64,000 bases of DNA from JBICHN01 sp043101845 (GCA_043101845.1 JBICHN010000002.1:496001-560000); one strand, 5' to 3'; shown: positions 7,380 to 16,518, counted from the first letter of the stretch. The notes: generated by a model from the sequence alone, not told the origin. Made by a program: numbers and translations.

Positions 7380-8603
7380 TCAGGCGTCGGTCGTCATGCG
7401 CATCCGCATCTCGTTGCCGAGGTTCGAATAGACCTCGTCGAGGGCTCGGCGGAGCGTCCAGGCGCGGTCACTCGCGTCATGCTGACGCTCGATCCGATCG
7501 AGGGCCGAGCGGAGTTCGCGACGCGACTGGGTGCACATTTCCGAAGCCGGCATCGCGAGGAGCGACATTGCCGTCACTTCGTAGATCGCGGCGCAAGCTT
7601 CTTCCTGGCCGTGGTTGAAGAGAGGCGCTCCGCGATTGATCGCCGCAGCGATGACTTCACGAGGAGTGATTTCTTCGGCGGTCGCCAACTCGAGATCGTC
7701 GGGGACGAGAACCGTGTCGATGACATGGATGACGCCGTTCGACGCGTCGATGTCGGTCTTCACGATCATCGCTTCCTCAACATACGGCTTGCCGTCGCGC
7801 TTCGAGAACTTGACCGAATCGCCTTCGAGCGTCTCGGCTTCCTTGACCTCGAACGCCTTGTCGCTGAAGACGCGGCCGTCGATCACATGAAGCAGCAGGA
7901 CCTGCTTGAGGGCGTCCTTGTTCTCGGGTTTGAGCAGCGCGTTGAGCGTGTCCTTCGGCAGCTTGGCGAAGGCGTCGTCGGTCGGCGCGAGGACCGTGAA
8001 GGGGCCCTTCTTGTCAAGCGTCTCAGCCAGACCGGCGGCCTTTGCAGCAGTCAGAAGCGTGTTGAACGAACCAGCGCTCTGAGCCGTACCGACGATGCTG
8101 TCGGTCGACGGAAGAATGACGGAGTCGATCACATGGATGACGCCATTGCTGCACTGGATGTCGGTCTTCACGACGGTCGCGTTGTCGATCATGACCTTGC
8201 CGTTCGAGGTCTTGATGTCGACGCGCTGGCCGTTGAGCGTCTCGGCGTTGTTCATGTCGACGACTTTCTTCGCCTTGAACTCGCCGGGCACGACATGGTA
8301 AGTCAGGATGGCTTTGAGCTGATCGCGGTTCTGCGGCTTGAGGAGAGTCTCGACCGTGCCGGCGGGAAGCTTCGCAAAGGCCTCGTCGGTCGGCGCGAAG
8401 ACGGTGAACGGTCCCTTACCCTGCAGCGCGTCGACAAGGCCAGCCTCGGTCAATGCCGTCGCAAGGGTCTCGAACGAGCCGGCGGCGACCGCGGTCTCGA
8501 CGATGTTCTTGGGTTCGTGATGATCGAGCGACGCGAGGGCGAATCCGGTGACGGACGCCGTGGCTATCGCAGCAGTGAAAGTCAGTGTGGATTGGCGGAT
8601 CAT
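7380..8603 (-). CDS. Secreted protein with two fasciclin (FAS1) domains
   Basis: 407 aa. ATG 8603 is set by a GGAAG SD and is followed by a signal peptide (TLTFTAAIATASVTGFALA). There are two FAS1 repeats, about residues 30-160 and 165-300. Each has the H1 box (GPFTVFAPTDEAFAKLP and GPFTVLAPTDDAFAKLP) and the H2-like end (SNGVIHVIDSVILP and SNGVIHVIDTVLVP). A roughly 100-residue Ala/Arg/Glu helical C-terminal region follows, with no recognised domain. FAS1 proteins mediate adhesion at the cell surface. The two repeats are close enough to suggest a recent internal duplication. Confidence 0.92.
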   Translation of the reverse strand: MIRQSTLTFTAAIATASVTGFALASLDHHEPKNIVETAVAAGSFETLATALTEAGLVDALQGKGPFTVFAPTDEAFAKLPAGTVETLLKPQNRDQLKAILTYHVVPGEFKAKKVVDMNNAETLNGQRVDIKTSNGKVMIDNATVVKTDIQCSNGVIHVIDSVILPSTDSIVGTAQSAGSFNTLLTAAKAAGLAETLDKKGPFTVLAPTDDAFAKLPKDTLNALLKPENKDALKQVLLLHVIDGRVFSDKAFEVKEAETLEGDSVKFSKRDGKPYVEEAMIVKTDIDASNGVIHVIDTVLVPDDLELATAEEITPREVIAAAINRGAPLFNHGQEEACAAIYEVTAMSLLAMPASEMCTQSRRELRSALDRIERQHDASDRAWTLRRALDEVYSNLGNEMRMRMTTDA

Positions 8604-8709
8604 CGGTTCTTCCTTCTGGATGTTGGGATGACGGAGTGAACAACTTTCTTGGGCCGACGGGCCCATTGATCGCCCTCGGGGATGACTTCGCCGCGGCTCG
8701 CGATCCGGA

Positions 8710-8738
8710 TTCACCCCAATGAGATTCGTGAATACGCT
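8710..8738 (+). promoter_or_regulatory. Promoter of the MBL-fold hydrolase gene
   Basis: TTCACC at 8710-8715, 17-nt spacer and TACGCT at 8733-8738. The start predicted near 8745 gives a leader of about 27 nt that includes the SD. Confidence 0.4.
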
Positions 8739-8771
8739 TTGCCCCCGAGCCCACTGGAAGGAGTGAGCGTG

Positions 8772-9677
8772 ATGCGGATTCCCAGGATCGTCCTGCAGGC
8801 TGGATCGCTCGCCGCGGCCATCGCGGTGACGGCGGCGGCGAGCGGCCAGATAGGGCGTGGAGTCGAGATTGAGACCATTCGGGTCTCAGGCTCCGTCTAT
8901 ATGCTCGTCGGACAGGGCGGGAACATCGGCGTCTCGGTGGGCGATGACGGGGTCTTCCTCGTCGACGACCAATTCGCGCCGCTCACGCCTCTCATCCTCA
9001 ACGCGATCCGCGAGTTGAGCGATCAGCCGGTCCGATTCGTGGTCAACACACACTGGCACGGCGATCACACCGGCGGGAACGAAAATCTCGCCGCCGAGGG
9101 CGCCGTGATCGTCGCGCACGAGAATGTGCGGAAGCGGATGAGCACGACGCAGTTCATGGCCGCGTTCAACCGCGAGACACCCGCGGCCCCTGAGGGCGCG
9201 CTTCCGGTCGTGACCTTCTCCGAGACGATCACCTTCCACTGGAACGACGACGAGGTTCGGATCATTCATGTGGATCCGGCGCACACCGATGGCGATTCCC
9301 TTGTGCATTTCGTCGGCGCGAATGCGATCCACATGGGAGATCTCTACTTCAGCACCGGGTATCCGTTCATCGACACTTCGAGTGAAGGATCGCTCGGCGG
9401 CGTGATCGCGGCCGTCGACCGAGCCTTGGAACTCGCAAATGACGAGACGAAGATCATCCCGGGACACGGCCCTCTTTCGAACCCCGAGGAGTTGCGCGAG
9501 TATCGGTCGATGCTCGACACGATGCACGGTCGAATTCAGGCGTTGATCGACGAGGGCAAGTCGCGAGAGGAAGTCATTGCGGCGGCGCCGTCGGCTTCAT
9601 TTGATGAAGAATGGGGCGGCGGCTTCATGAAGCCGGAGCAGTGGGTCGGCATCGTCTATGACGGCATGACGAGATGA
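8772..9677 (+). CDS. Secreted metallo-beta-lactamase-fold hydrolase
   Basis: 301 aa. GGAAGGAG at 8757-8764 sets ATG 8772. A signal peptide (IVLQAGSLAAAIAVTAAASG) is followed by the MBL core: THWHGDHTGGNE (HxHxDH metal ligands, about residue 97), AHTDGDSLVHF carrying the later metal-ligand Asp, and IIPGHGPLSNPEEL with the last His. This places it with class-B-like or quinoprotein-relay-type secreted MBL enzymes. The substrate is unknown, and a beta-lactamase role should not be assumed from the fold. Confidence 0.88.
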   Translation: MRIPRIVLQAGSLAAAIAVTAAASGQIGRGVEIETIRVSGSVYMLVGQGGNIGVSVGDDGVFLVDDQFAPLTPLILNAIRELSDQPVRFVVNTHWHGDHTGGNENLAAEGAVIVAHENVRKRMSTTQFMAAFNRETPAAPEGALPVVTFSETITFHWNDDEVRIIHVDPAHTDGDSLVHFVGANAIHMGDLYFSTGYPFIDTSSEGSLGGVIAAVDRALELANDETKIIPGHGPLSNPEELREYRSMLDTMHGRIQALIDEGKSREEVIAAAPSASFDEEWGGGFMKPEQWVGIVYDGMTR

Positions 9678-9708
9678 GCCTTTGCGCGCGACGCAGCCAT
9701 TCGTGTGA

Positions 9709-10581
9709 TCAGGCCTGCTCAACGGCGACGGCGCTCTCCCCTTCCCCGGTATAGACAATGCGCCGCTTCTTCTGCCGGGGCTTCGCCTCCGGTACGGCGG
9801 AGAGCAGCGCTTTCGTATACGCGTGCTGCGGCTCGTCGTAGATTCGATCGCGCTCGGACATCTCGACAATCTTCCCGCGGTACATCACGGCGATGCGGTG
9901 ACAGACATGCTGAATCACCGCCATGTCGTGACTGATAAAGAGGAACGACAGGCCGAAGTCCTCCTGCAGTTCCTTGAGCAGGTTCAGAATCTGACTCTGA
10001 ATCGAAACATCGAGCGCCGAGGTTGGTTCGTCGCAGATGATGAGCTTCGGCTCAAGCGCGAGGGCGCGGGCGATGCCGATTCGCTGTCGCTGACCTCCGG
10101 AGAACTCATGCGGATATCGGTCGGCCGCGGCGCCGGGAAGGCCGGACCGCTCGAGCAACTCTTCGACCCGCTTCCGAAGTTCCGGACCGCTCGCCAGACC
10201 ATGAACCTGGAGCGGCTCGCCCACGATACGGCTCACCCGCATACGCGGATTGAGCGACCCCGCCGGATCCTGAAAGATAATCTGGATCTCGCGACGAAGC
10301 TTCATCATCTCACGCGCCGGGAGATCGAAGATGTTGCGGCCCTTGTAATAGACCCTTCCGGAGGTCGCCGGAATGAGTCGGAGAATCGTGCGGCCCACCG
10401 TCGTCTTTCCGCACCCGGACTCGCCGACGAGACCGAGCGTCTCGCCCTCGCCGATCTCGAAACTCACATCGTCGACCGCCTTGACCCAGCCCGTCGTCCG
10501 CTGGAGGAGTCCGGTGCGGATCGGAAAGTAGGTCTTGAGGTGCTCAACGCGCAACAGTGGGGGCTTGGTCATCTGGGCCAT
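9709..10581 (-). CDS. Oligopeptide/dipeptide ABC transporter ATP-binding protein, OppF/DppF-like
   Basis: 290 aa. Walker A GESGCGKTT (53-61), a FQDPAGSLNPRM segment typical of OppF/DppF, signature FSGGQRQRI, Walker B LIICDEPTSALD and H-loop FISHDMAV are all present. A C-terminal peptide-transporter extension follows (HAYTKALLSAVPEA). No permease, binding protein or OppD partner lies nearby, so it is an orphan subunit here. The upstream region carries CTGACA, 17 nt, TACCCT, then 8 nt to the ATG. Confidence 0.9.
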   Translation of the reverse strand: MAQMTKPPLLRVEHLKTYFPIRTGLLQRTTGWVKAVDDVSFEIGEGETLGLVGESGCGKTTVGRTILRLIPATSGRVYYKGRNIFDLPAREMMKLRREIQIIFQDPAGSLNPRMRVSRIVGEPLQVHGLASGPELRKRVEELLERSGLPGAAADRYPHEFSGGQRQRIGIARALALEPKLIICDEPTSALDVSIQSQILNLLKELQEDFGLSFLFISHDMAVIQHVCHRIAVMYRGKIVEMSERDRIYDEPQHAYTKALLSAVPEAKPRQKKRRIVYTGEGESAVAVEQA

Positions 10582-10589
10582 GGTCCGAA

Positions 10590-10618
10590 AGGGTAGCGAA
10601 TCGCCCGGTTGTTGTCAG
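10590..10618 (-). promoter_or_regulatory. Leaderless-type promoter of the OppF-like gene
   Basis: On the minus strand, -35 CTGACA (10618-10613), 17-nt spacer, -10 TACCCT (10595-10590), then 8 nt to ATG 10581. No SD. Confidence 0.55.
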
Positions 10619-10655
10619 CCCGCTCCGGTCCCGACTCCACGAGCGTTCATCTGGG

Positions 10656-10661
10656 TACACT
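10656..10661 (+). promoter_or_regulatory. -10 box of the M42 peptidase gene, leaderless spacing
   Basis: TACACT ends 8 nt before ATG 10670. No clear -35, no SD. Confidence 0.4.
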
Positions 10662-10669
10662 CACCGACC

Positions 10670-11842
10670 ATGCCAACTCAGAAACAACGAACGCAGCATC
10701 TTCAGTGGGCGTTGGAGCTCACCAGCATTCCGACCGCAGCCGGCCGAGAACATCGGGTGATCAAATGGATCGAGCGATGGCTCAATCGCCGACCGGAACT
10801 CATGCTCAAGCGGGATCGCGTCGGGAACCTTCTTCTCCGGACAAAGTCGCGGCGACGGATCGACCCGGTGATCTTCACGGCCCATCTTGATCATCCGGCG
10901 TTCGTCGTACGCGAGGTTCTTGGCGACCGTGAGCTTCGACTCGAGTTTCGCGGCGGAATCAACGCAGCGTACTTCAAGAATGGTCGCGTCCTCATCTACG
11001 ACGCCGGTGATCGAGCCCATCCGGCGAGGATCGTCGCGCACGAGAAGGGGACGAACTTCGACGAGGTCCTCGTCCGGCTCGTAAGGCCGTCCGATTCGAT
11101 CGCCTTGGACGATGTCGCGACCTGGGACATTAAGCCGGCGACGGTGCGCAAAGGCCGCCTGCACGCCCCCGCCTGTGATGACCTCGCGGGCGTCGCGGCG
11201 GCGTTGTCCGCGCTTGACATACTTCGTCGCCGAAAGAACGCCGGGCCGGTCGGCGTCTTGTTGACGCGCGCCGAGGAGGTCGGATTCGTCGGCGCGATCG
11301 AAGCGTGTGAGGCCGGCTTCATCCCCTCGAACGCCAAGGTCATCGCGCTCGAGAATTCACGATCGTTTCCAGAGTCGCCGATCGGAGGCGGGCCAATCGT
11401 GCGGGTGGGAGATCGGATCAGCGTTTTCCACCACGGACTGCTCTACGCGGTGTCGCAGATCGCTGACCAGGTGGCGAAGAAGGACAAGTCGTTCGTCTGG
11501 CAACGCAAGCTCATGCCCGGCGGGGCCTGTGAGGCGACGACCTTTCAGGCGTACGGCTGCGAGGCGATCTGTCTTTGCCTCCCGCTGGGAAATTACCACA
11601 ACATGGGCGAGATCGACCGCGTGCTGAACGGCGTCTCCGACGCTCCCGCGAAGGCCGCCGCCGAGTTCGTCAGCGTCGCTGATTACCATGGGCTGGTTCG
11701 ATTGCTCATCGAGTGCGGCCTGAAACTCGGAGATCGCGAGACTGAGTTTGCGGATGGAGCCCGGGCGATTCTCGATCGGATGCGCGAGATCCGCCGAAAA
11801 CGAGGCTTCGTGCTCGATGAGAAGGCGGCTCGTATCCGCTGA
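10670..11842 (+). CDS. M42/M20-like metallopeptidase (aminopeptidase)
   Basis: 390 aa, cytoplasmic. It has the dinuclear-metal aminopeptidase pattern: TAHLDHP (first His ligand, about residue 72), LHAPACDDLAGVAAAL (bridging Asp) and TRAEEVGFVGA (catalytic Glu-Glu pair), then GGACEATTFQAYG where M42 enzymes normally carry GGTDA. An inserted beta-barrel-like region (GRVLIYDAGD..HPARIV..) sits between the His and Asp, as in TET-type M42 peptidases. The Cys-for-Thr/Asp change in the late motif is unusual. ATG 10670 is chosen because TACACT ends 8 nt upstream and homology starts soon after. Confidence 0.8.
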   Translation: MPTQKQRTQHLQWALELTSIPTAAGREHRVIKWIERWLNRRPELMLKRDRVGNLLLRTKSRRRIDPVIFTAHLDHPAFVVREVLGDRELRLEFRGGINAAYFKNGRVLIYDAGDRAHPARIVAHEKGTNFDEVLVRLVRPSDSIALDDVATWDIKPATVRKGRLHAPACDDLAGVAAALSALDILRRRKNAGPVGVLLTRAEEVGFVGAIEACEAGFIPSNAKVIALENSRSFPESPIGGGPIVRVGDRISVFHHGLLYAVSQIADQVAKKDKSFVWQRKLMPGGACEATTFQAYGCEAICLCLPLGNYHNMGEIDRVLNGVSDAPAKAAAEFVSVADYHGLVRLLIECGLKLGDRETEFADGARAILDRMREIRRKRGFVLDEKAARIR

Positions 11843-11950
11843 TCCGGGGGGTTCGCTGGAACAGGCATCCTCGGTTGGTTCGTATAGTTACGCGGCTGGC
11901 GGAGAGGCCGCGCGGTTTGACGGAAGGGCCGGACGGATTCGGCCGATGAA

Positions 11951-11979
11951 TTGACACTGGAAACGCCGGACCTTAATCT
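11951..11979 (+). promoter_or_regulatory. Promoter of the Ser/Thr kinase gene
   Basis: Consensus -35 TTGACA (11951-11956), 17-nt spacer and -10 TAATCT (11974-11979). The start is expected near 11986, giving a leader of about 31 nt. Confidence 0.7.
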
Positions 11980-12016
11980 CCGCCGGCCTGTCTCCACGCG
12001 CGTGTATACCGAGGCC

Positions 12017-13321
12017 ATGATGCCGGACGGACAGACCGGAACAACCACGGAAGCGAAGAACCGAAGCGGGTCGACGAACTACGACACGCTTATCGGTCGC
12101 GTGGTCGTGGAGCAGGGCCTCGCCACCGAAGAAGAGGTGCAGCTCTGTCGCGAGTTGCAGCGTCAGCGGGGAACCGAGGACGAGAAGGACCGGTCGCTCG
12201 CCGATCTCCTCGTCGACAATCAGTTCCTCACTTCGCGGCAGCTCGACCGGGTGCGGCGTGAAGTCGACGCCCAGCGATCGACGACTCAGATCCCCGGGTA
12301 CAAGATCAAGAAGAAACTCGGCGCCGGCGCCATGGCGAGCGTCTACTTGGCGAAGCAGACGAGTCTCGACCGCTATGTCGCCATCAAGGTGCTGCCGCCG
12401 AAGTTCAATTCGAATGAGCAGTTCATCAAGCGGTTCTATGACGAAGGTCGCGCCGCGGCGAAGCTCAATCATCCGAACATCGTTCAGGCCTTCGATGTCA
12501 ATCAGTCGGGTGATTTTCATTACTTCGTCATGGAGTTCGTCGAAGGACGAACGGTCTACGACGACATCGTGAAGCGCGGTCGCTACCCCGAAGAAGAGGC
12601 GATCGACATCGTCCTTCAGATCGCCGACGCGCTTCAGCACGCGCATACGAAGGGTTTCGTGCACCGCGATGTCAAGCCGAAGAACATCATGATCACGAAG
12701 GAAGGCGTGGCGAAGCTCGCTGACATGGGCCTCGCCCGCGCGCTTTCCGACAAGGAGGCGGCCGAGGCCGAGGCCGGCCGCGCGTTCGGGACGCCGTATT
12801 ACATCAGTCCCGAACAGATCCAGGGCAAGGTCGACATCGGTCCGCAGGCGGACATTTACTCGCTCGGCGCCACCTTCTATCACATGGTGACCGGTCAGGT
12901 TCCGTTCGACGGTGAGAACCCGACGAAGGTGATGCACAAGCATCTCAAGGCGGACCTCGTCCCCCCGGATCATGTGAATCCGAAGCTCACCGCCGGCGTG
13001 TCTGAAGTCATTGAGATGATGATGGCGAAGAGTTCCCGCGATCGCTATCGCACCGCCGGGGATCTCATCAAGGACCTTCGACTCGTCCGCGAGGGCAAGC
13101 GTCCAGCGCTGGCGCACAAGGAAGAAGATGTCGATCTGTCGACGATCGCCACGGGCGAGATGCTTGGTCAGTCGCTCGAAGACACCGCCGTCACGCCGGC
13201 GATTCGCTCGAACGGGAACGACGCGGTGCTCGCGAATCCAGCCGTGCTGCTGCTCATCGTCCTCCTGGGAATCAGCCTGCTCGGCAACTTCATTCTGACC
13301 ATTGTCAGCCTGTCGGGCTGA
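12017..13321 (+). CDS. Membrane-anchored Ser/Thr protein kinase with MshEN-like N-terminal region
   Basis: 434 aa (ATG 12017; ATG 12020 is equally possible). Residues 24-83 resemble the MshEN/GspE N-terminal fold: IGRVVVEQGLATEEEVQLC followed by a second repeat LADLLVDNQFLTSRQLDRV. The kinase domain runs from about 94 to 360 with G-loop LGAGAMASV, catalytic Lys in VAIKVL (about 124), HRDVKPKNIM, ADMG in place of DFG, and GTPYYISPEQ. A single TM helix at the extreme C-terminus (AVLLLIVLLGISLLGNFILT) makes it tail-anchored with the kinase in the cytoplasm. It is convergent with a KAP-like NTPase gene 32 bp away. Confidence 0.9.
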   Translation: MMPDGQTGTTTEAKNRSGSTNYDTLIGRVVVEQGLATEEEVQLCRELQRQRGTEDEKDRSLADLLVDNQFLTSRQLDRVRREVDAQRSTTQIPGYKIKKKLGAGAMASVYLAKQTSLDRYVAIKVLPPKFNSNEQFIKRFYDEGRAAAKLNHPNIVQAFDVNQSGDFHYFVMEFVEGRTVYDDIVKRGRYPEEEAIDIVLQIADALQHAHTKGFVHRDVKPKNIMITKEGVAKLADMGLARALSDKEAAEAEAGRAFGTPYYISPEQIQGKVDIGPQADIYSLGATFYHMVTGQVPFDGENPTKVMHKHLKADLVPPDHVNPKLTAGVSEVIEMMMAKSSRDRYRTAGDLIKDLRLVREGKRPALAHKEEDVDLSTIATGEMLGQSLEDTAVTPAIRSNGNDAVLANPAVLLLIVLLGISLLGNFILTIVSLSG

Positions 13322-13353
13322 CGCTCGTCGCCAATTCACCGACGCCCGATTTC

Positions 13354-14862
13354 CTACGCTGGACCAATGCCGCGCTGCAGCGCTTCGAGTCGATCGGTCT
13401 GCTGACGGCGAACCTGGTCGAGCACGAGCTTGGGAATGAGCCAGCGCGATTCTTCCTCAGTGGTGTTCCCACAGTGCGTCTGAATCACGCTGTACATGAG
13501 CTTGAATGCGTCGCGCGGCTGTCGCATCTGGTCGAGGGCGTCGACGATGTCCTGCCGAGTCACCGAATCCTCAAAGATCGTGGTAAGCGAGATCGGATCG
13601 GCGCCGTCTTCGAGGCATGAGTTGAGCCGCGCCGTGCAGAGGTCGTAGAGCGTGGCGCCGGGCCAGGTCAGCCGATCGATCATGTTCTGCTTGTCGAGTC
13701 GAGCCTCCTGGAAGAAGTCGGAGGATTGTCGCCGGAGTTCATGTCGCAGCTCAATCGGCAGCATCATCTTGAACGCGAAGCGATCCTGCTGCAGGAACTT
13801 GTTGTTGAACATCGGCCAGACCACGGCCTTCATGCGATCGGTCTCGCCGTTGACGAGTGTCGGCTCATCGACGCGATCGACGAGCACAATGATGTTCTCG
13901 AATCCGAACGGTCGTACCGCGCGGCGAAGTCGTTCGAGCATCGCATATCGGGGATCATCGAGCGCGTCGAGCGGGAGTCCCGCCTGGGCGATCGTCTTCC
14001 ACGGCAACTGGTCGAGCGATCCATTGAATGACTCGGCCGAGCGGTCCAGCACGCGGAGCTGGTTGGACAACTGCTTCGCGATGCGCGACCGGGCCATTCG
14101 ATCGAGCAGGTACTTTCCGCTGGTGAGAAGCGTCAGCACGCCGAGCGCGATCAGGCCGATCAACCACGGCCAATTCGTTTCCTCGCGGAACATGAACGCA
14201 TAAACGCCGGCGCCGACTGCGAGCGCAGCCCAAAGGAGAATCGAGAGCCATTTGAGCGGCGTAATCGCCGAGGTACGCAGGAAACGGATACGGCGCTTCA
14301 ACCGTCCCGTTCGATCGGGCGCCTGATCAGGACGGTCGTAGATTGACTGAAGGATGACCCAGTCTTCGCGAATGTTCTTATCGAGCTTGCGAAAAGTGTC
14401 GGCGGCGCCTTCGCCGAAGTAGACATGGCCTTCACTGACCTCGCCGAGCGCCGCGTCCACTAGATCGGGCACGGTCACACTCAGCAATCCATCGATGTGA
14501 TCCACCAGCCGCAGTTTTTGAAGCGTCTCGAGGGCGGACTTCCCCTTCACCCGTCGCGCAAACCGGTCAAGCACCGGATTGAGTTCGTCATACGCGATGA
14601 CGAGCGCCTTGTGTTCCGGATGGCGCCGGTTCTCCCCGGCGATCGCGTCGGCGAGTTGGAGGCGCAGCGCGGTCTTACCGCTTCCCTTCTCACCAAACAC
14701 CACGGCCGACGCCGGGCGGGTGATGTCTCCGAGTATCTTCTGGAAGTCCGGGTGCGAAGCGCTGCCCTGCAGACGGGCGAAGACATCGTCCTGTCTGGCC
14801 TCTTCGGCCATGAACGGATTCTCGTTGATGTTCCAGTGCTTCAGGAAGGTCGAGACATTCAT
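13354..14862 (-). CDS. KAP-like P-loop NTPase with two internal TM helices
   Basis: 502 aa. Walker A is GEKGSGKTA (57-65). Two adjacent hydrophobic helices (about residues 213-255: WLSILLWAALAVGAGVYAFM and WLIGLIALGVLTLLTSG) interrupt the NTPase region. A Walker B-like IIVLVDRVDEP follows near residue 330. TM helices inserted between Walker A and B and a D-x-D/E-type Walker B are the hallmark of KAP NTPases, known mostly from phage-exclusion and membrane-scaffold contexts. No recognised partner is encoded nearby except the convergent kinase. The function is unknown. The gene is 121 bp downstream of the phosphomannomutase gene on the same strand. Confidence 0.65.
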   Translation of the reverse strand: MNVSTFLKHWNINENPFMAEEARQDDVFARLQGSASHPDFQKILGDITRPASAVVFGEKGSGKTALRLQLADAIAGENRRHPEHKALVIAYDELNPVLDRFARRVKGKSALETLQKLRLVDHIDGLLSVTVPDLVDAALGEVSEGHVYFGEGAADTFRKLDKNIREDWVILQSIYDRPDQAPDRTGRLKRRIRFLRTSAITPLKWLSILLWAALAVGAGVYAFMFREETNWPWLIGLIALGVLTLLTSGKYLLDRMARSRIAKQLSNQLRVLDRSAESFNGSLDQLPWKTIAQAGLPLDALDDPRYAMLERLRRAVRPFGFENIIVLVDRVDEPTLVNGETDRMKAVVWPMFNNKFLQQDRFAFKMMLPIELRHELRRQSSDFFQEARLDKQNMIDRLTWPGATLYDLCTARLNSCLEDGADPISLTTIFEDSVTRQDIVDALDQMRQPRDAFKLMYSVIQTHCGNTTEEESRWLIPKLVLDQVRRQQTDRLEALQRGIGPA

Positions 14863-14983
14863 GAGCGGGCTTCGCCTGCGCCCGAGAATCGGGCGATGCT
14901 GGAGATCATGATGGATGATATCGCCGCAGAACTCGGGTCGCTGCGCTCGTTGATGCGGCGGTTATCGGACCCGGCGCCGGCGT

Positions 14984-16390
14984 TCAGTGCTCCACACGCT
15001 TCCCGAGCATCGGGGCGACCTGCTCGACCATGCGTTCACTGGTCGCGCGATCTCGCGCTTCGAGGTTGAGCCGCAAGAGCGGCTCGGTGTTCGACTGACG
15101 GACATTCATCCACCAGCCCTCGCGCTTGAAGCAGTCGACCGTGACGCCATCGAGGCGGGTGATCTCGCCCCGGTCGGCGAAGTGCTCGGCAAGCTCCTCG
15201 AGCGCGGATTCCTTCTCCTCATTCTCGAAGTTGATCTCGCCCGATTGCGCGTACCGCTTGATCGGCTTGATCAGTTCGCCGAGCTTCTTCTTCTCGCCCG
15301 CGAGCATCGTGAGCACCGTCGCGAAGACGATCGCCCCGCTGTCCGCATTGAAGTTGTCACGGAAATAGAAGTGACCGGAGAGTTCACCGCCGAATACGGC
15401 CTTGTGTTCGCGCAGCACCTGCTTCATGAAGACATGGCCGACGCGGGACTGAACGGGGACGCCACCGGCCGCCTTGATCTCCTCCTCGACCGCTTTGCTC
15501 GAACGAAGGTCGTACACAATCGAGGCGCCAGGGTTCTTCTCGAGGAAGTGTCTGGCGAGCAGCGCGGTGAGGTGATCACATCCGATGATCTCTGCATTCT
15601 CATCCACGAAGATGCAGCGATCGGCGTCGCCGTCGAAGCAGACCCCGAGGTCGGCCTTCGTGCGCCGGACCTTCTCGCGGAGTTCGACGAGATTCGCAGC
15701 CACGAGCGGATTTGGATCGTGAACGAACTCGCCCGTCGTGTTGTCGAAGTTGAGTTCGGTGAGCTTCAGGTTCTTCTCGCCCTTGAAGACCTTCCGCATC
15801 ATCGTGCCGGCCATTCCGTTCGAGGCGTCGACCACGACCTTGAAGCTTCGGTCGCCGAGGTTCAGGAATCGCAGCACATGGCGCTGATATCCATCCCAGA
15901 GATCCCGCTGCTCAATGCGTCCGGTCATTTCCGCGACGCCCTTGGTCCGAATCTGGTCCGCCATCGCCGCGTACTTGCTGATCTCGCCCAGACCAGTGTC
16001 CTGACCAATCGGAACCGCGGCGCGGCCGCTGATCTTGAAGCCGTTGTAGTTCGCCGGATTGTGGCTCGCCGTCGTCTGGAAGCCGCCCGCGCAGTCGAGG
16101 TAGTTGATCGCGAAGTAGATGAAAGGCGTATCAACCTCACCCACATCGATCACATGGGCGCCGTAGGTCCGGAGACCCTCCGTCAGTGATTCGCAGAGCT
16201 TCGGGGAACTCTTCCGCATGTCGCGGCCGACAACGACATGCTTCATCATCGGATCCGTCTCACCCGCGGCCGCGGCCTCCTCAAGCAGGAATCGCCCGCC
16301 GCCGTATCCGATCTTCCAGGCCGTCGCCTCGTTGAGCGGATTCGGATAGGTGGCGCGAATGTCATACGCCTTGAAGACGCGTCCCAGCAT
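14984..16390 (-). CDS. Phosphomannomutase/phosphoglucomutase
   Basis: 468 aa, alpha-D-phosphohexomutase superfamily. The phosphoserine loop TTASHNPANYNG (106-117, Ser109), metal loop FDGDADRC (about 255), sugar loop GGELSGHFYF and phosphate-binding RQSNTEPLLRLN near the C-terminus are all intact. It interconverts mannose-6-P/mannose-1-P or the glucose equivalents for polysaccharide or glycan precursor synthesis, which fits the sugar epimerase at 17328. A GGGAGG SD precedes the ATG. Confidence 0.93.
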   Translation of the reverse strand: MLGRVFKAYDIRATYPNPLNEATAWKIGYGGGRFLLEEAAAAGETDPMMKHVVVGRDMRKSSPKLCESLTEGLRTYGAHVIDVGEVDTPFIYFAINYLDCAGGFQTTASHNPANYNGFKISGRAAVPIGQDTGLGEISKYAAMADQIRTKGVAEMTGRIEQRDLWDGYQRHVLRFLNLGDRSFKVVVDASNGMAGTMMRKVFKGEKNLKLTELNFDNTTGEFVHDPNPLVAANLVELREKVRRTKADLGVCFDGDADRCIFVDENAEIIGCDHLTALLARHFLEKNPGASIVYDLRSSKAVEEEIKAAGGVPVQSRVGHVFMKQVLREHKAVFGGELSGHFYFRDNFNADSGAIVFATVLTMLAGEKKKLGELIKPIKRYAQSGEINFENEEKESALEELAEHFADRGEITRLDGVTVDCFKREGWWMNVRQSNTEPLLRLNLEARDRATSERMVEQVAPMLGKRVEH

Positions 16391-16489
16391 GGTGCCTCAT
16401 CCCTCCCGGCCCAATGAAATGACCCATGGCCGTGTTGCCCGGAAACCATCCGCGGTCGGTGGAGCTGGCCGATTGCGGAAAATAGGGAG

Positions 16490-16518
16490 AGGATAGCCCG
16501 ACGCCGTCCGAGACTCAA
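16490..16518 (-). promoter_or_regulatory. Promoter of the phosphomannomutase gene
   Basis: Minus strand: -35 TTGAGT (16518-16513), 17-nt spacer and -10 TATCCT (16495-16490). The predicted leader is about 93 nt and contains the GGGAGG SD. Confidence 0.6.

Noticed and set aside
8772..9677. Annotating the MBL-fold protein as a beta-lactamase
   Set aside because: The fold is shared by many hydrolases and no substrate-specific residues identify a lactamase.
11888..13339. Long minus-strand open frame opposite the kinase gene
   Set aside because: Mirror image of a GC-rich coding sequence; the plus strand has complete kinase motifs.
13313..13349. TCGGGC/GCCCGA inverted repeat between kinase and NTPase genes as a terminator
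   Set aside because: The loop is about 25 nt and the T-run is only three bases, too weak to call.
14987..16189. Plus-strand 400-codon frame opposite the phosphomannomutase gene
   Set aside because: Antisense shadow of the intact mutase; no start signal and no domain.
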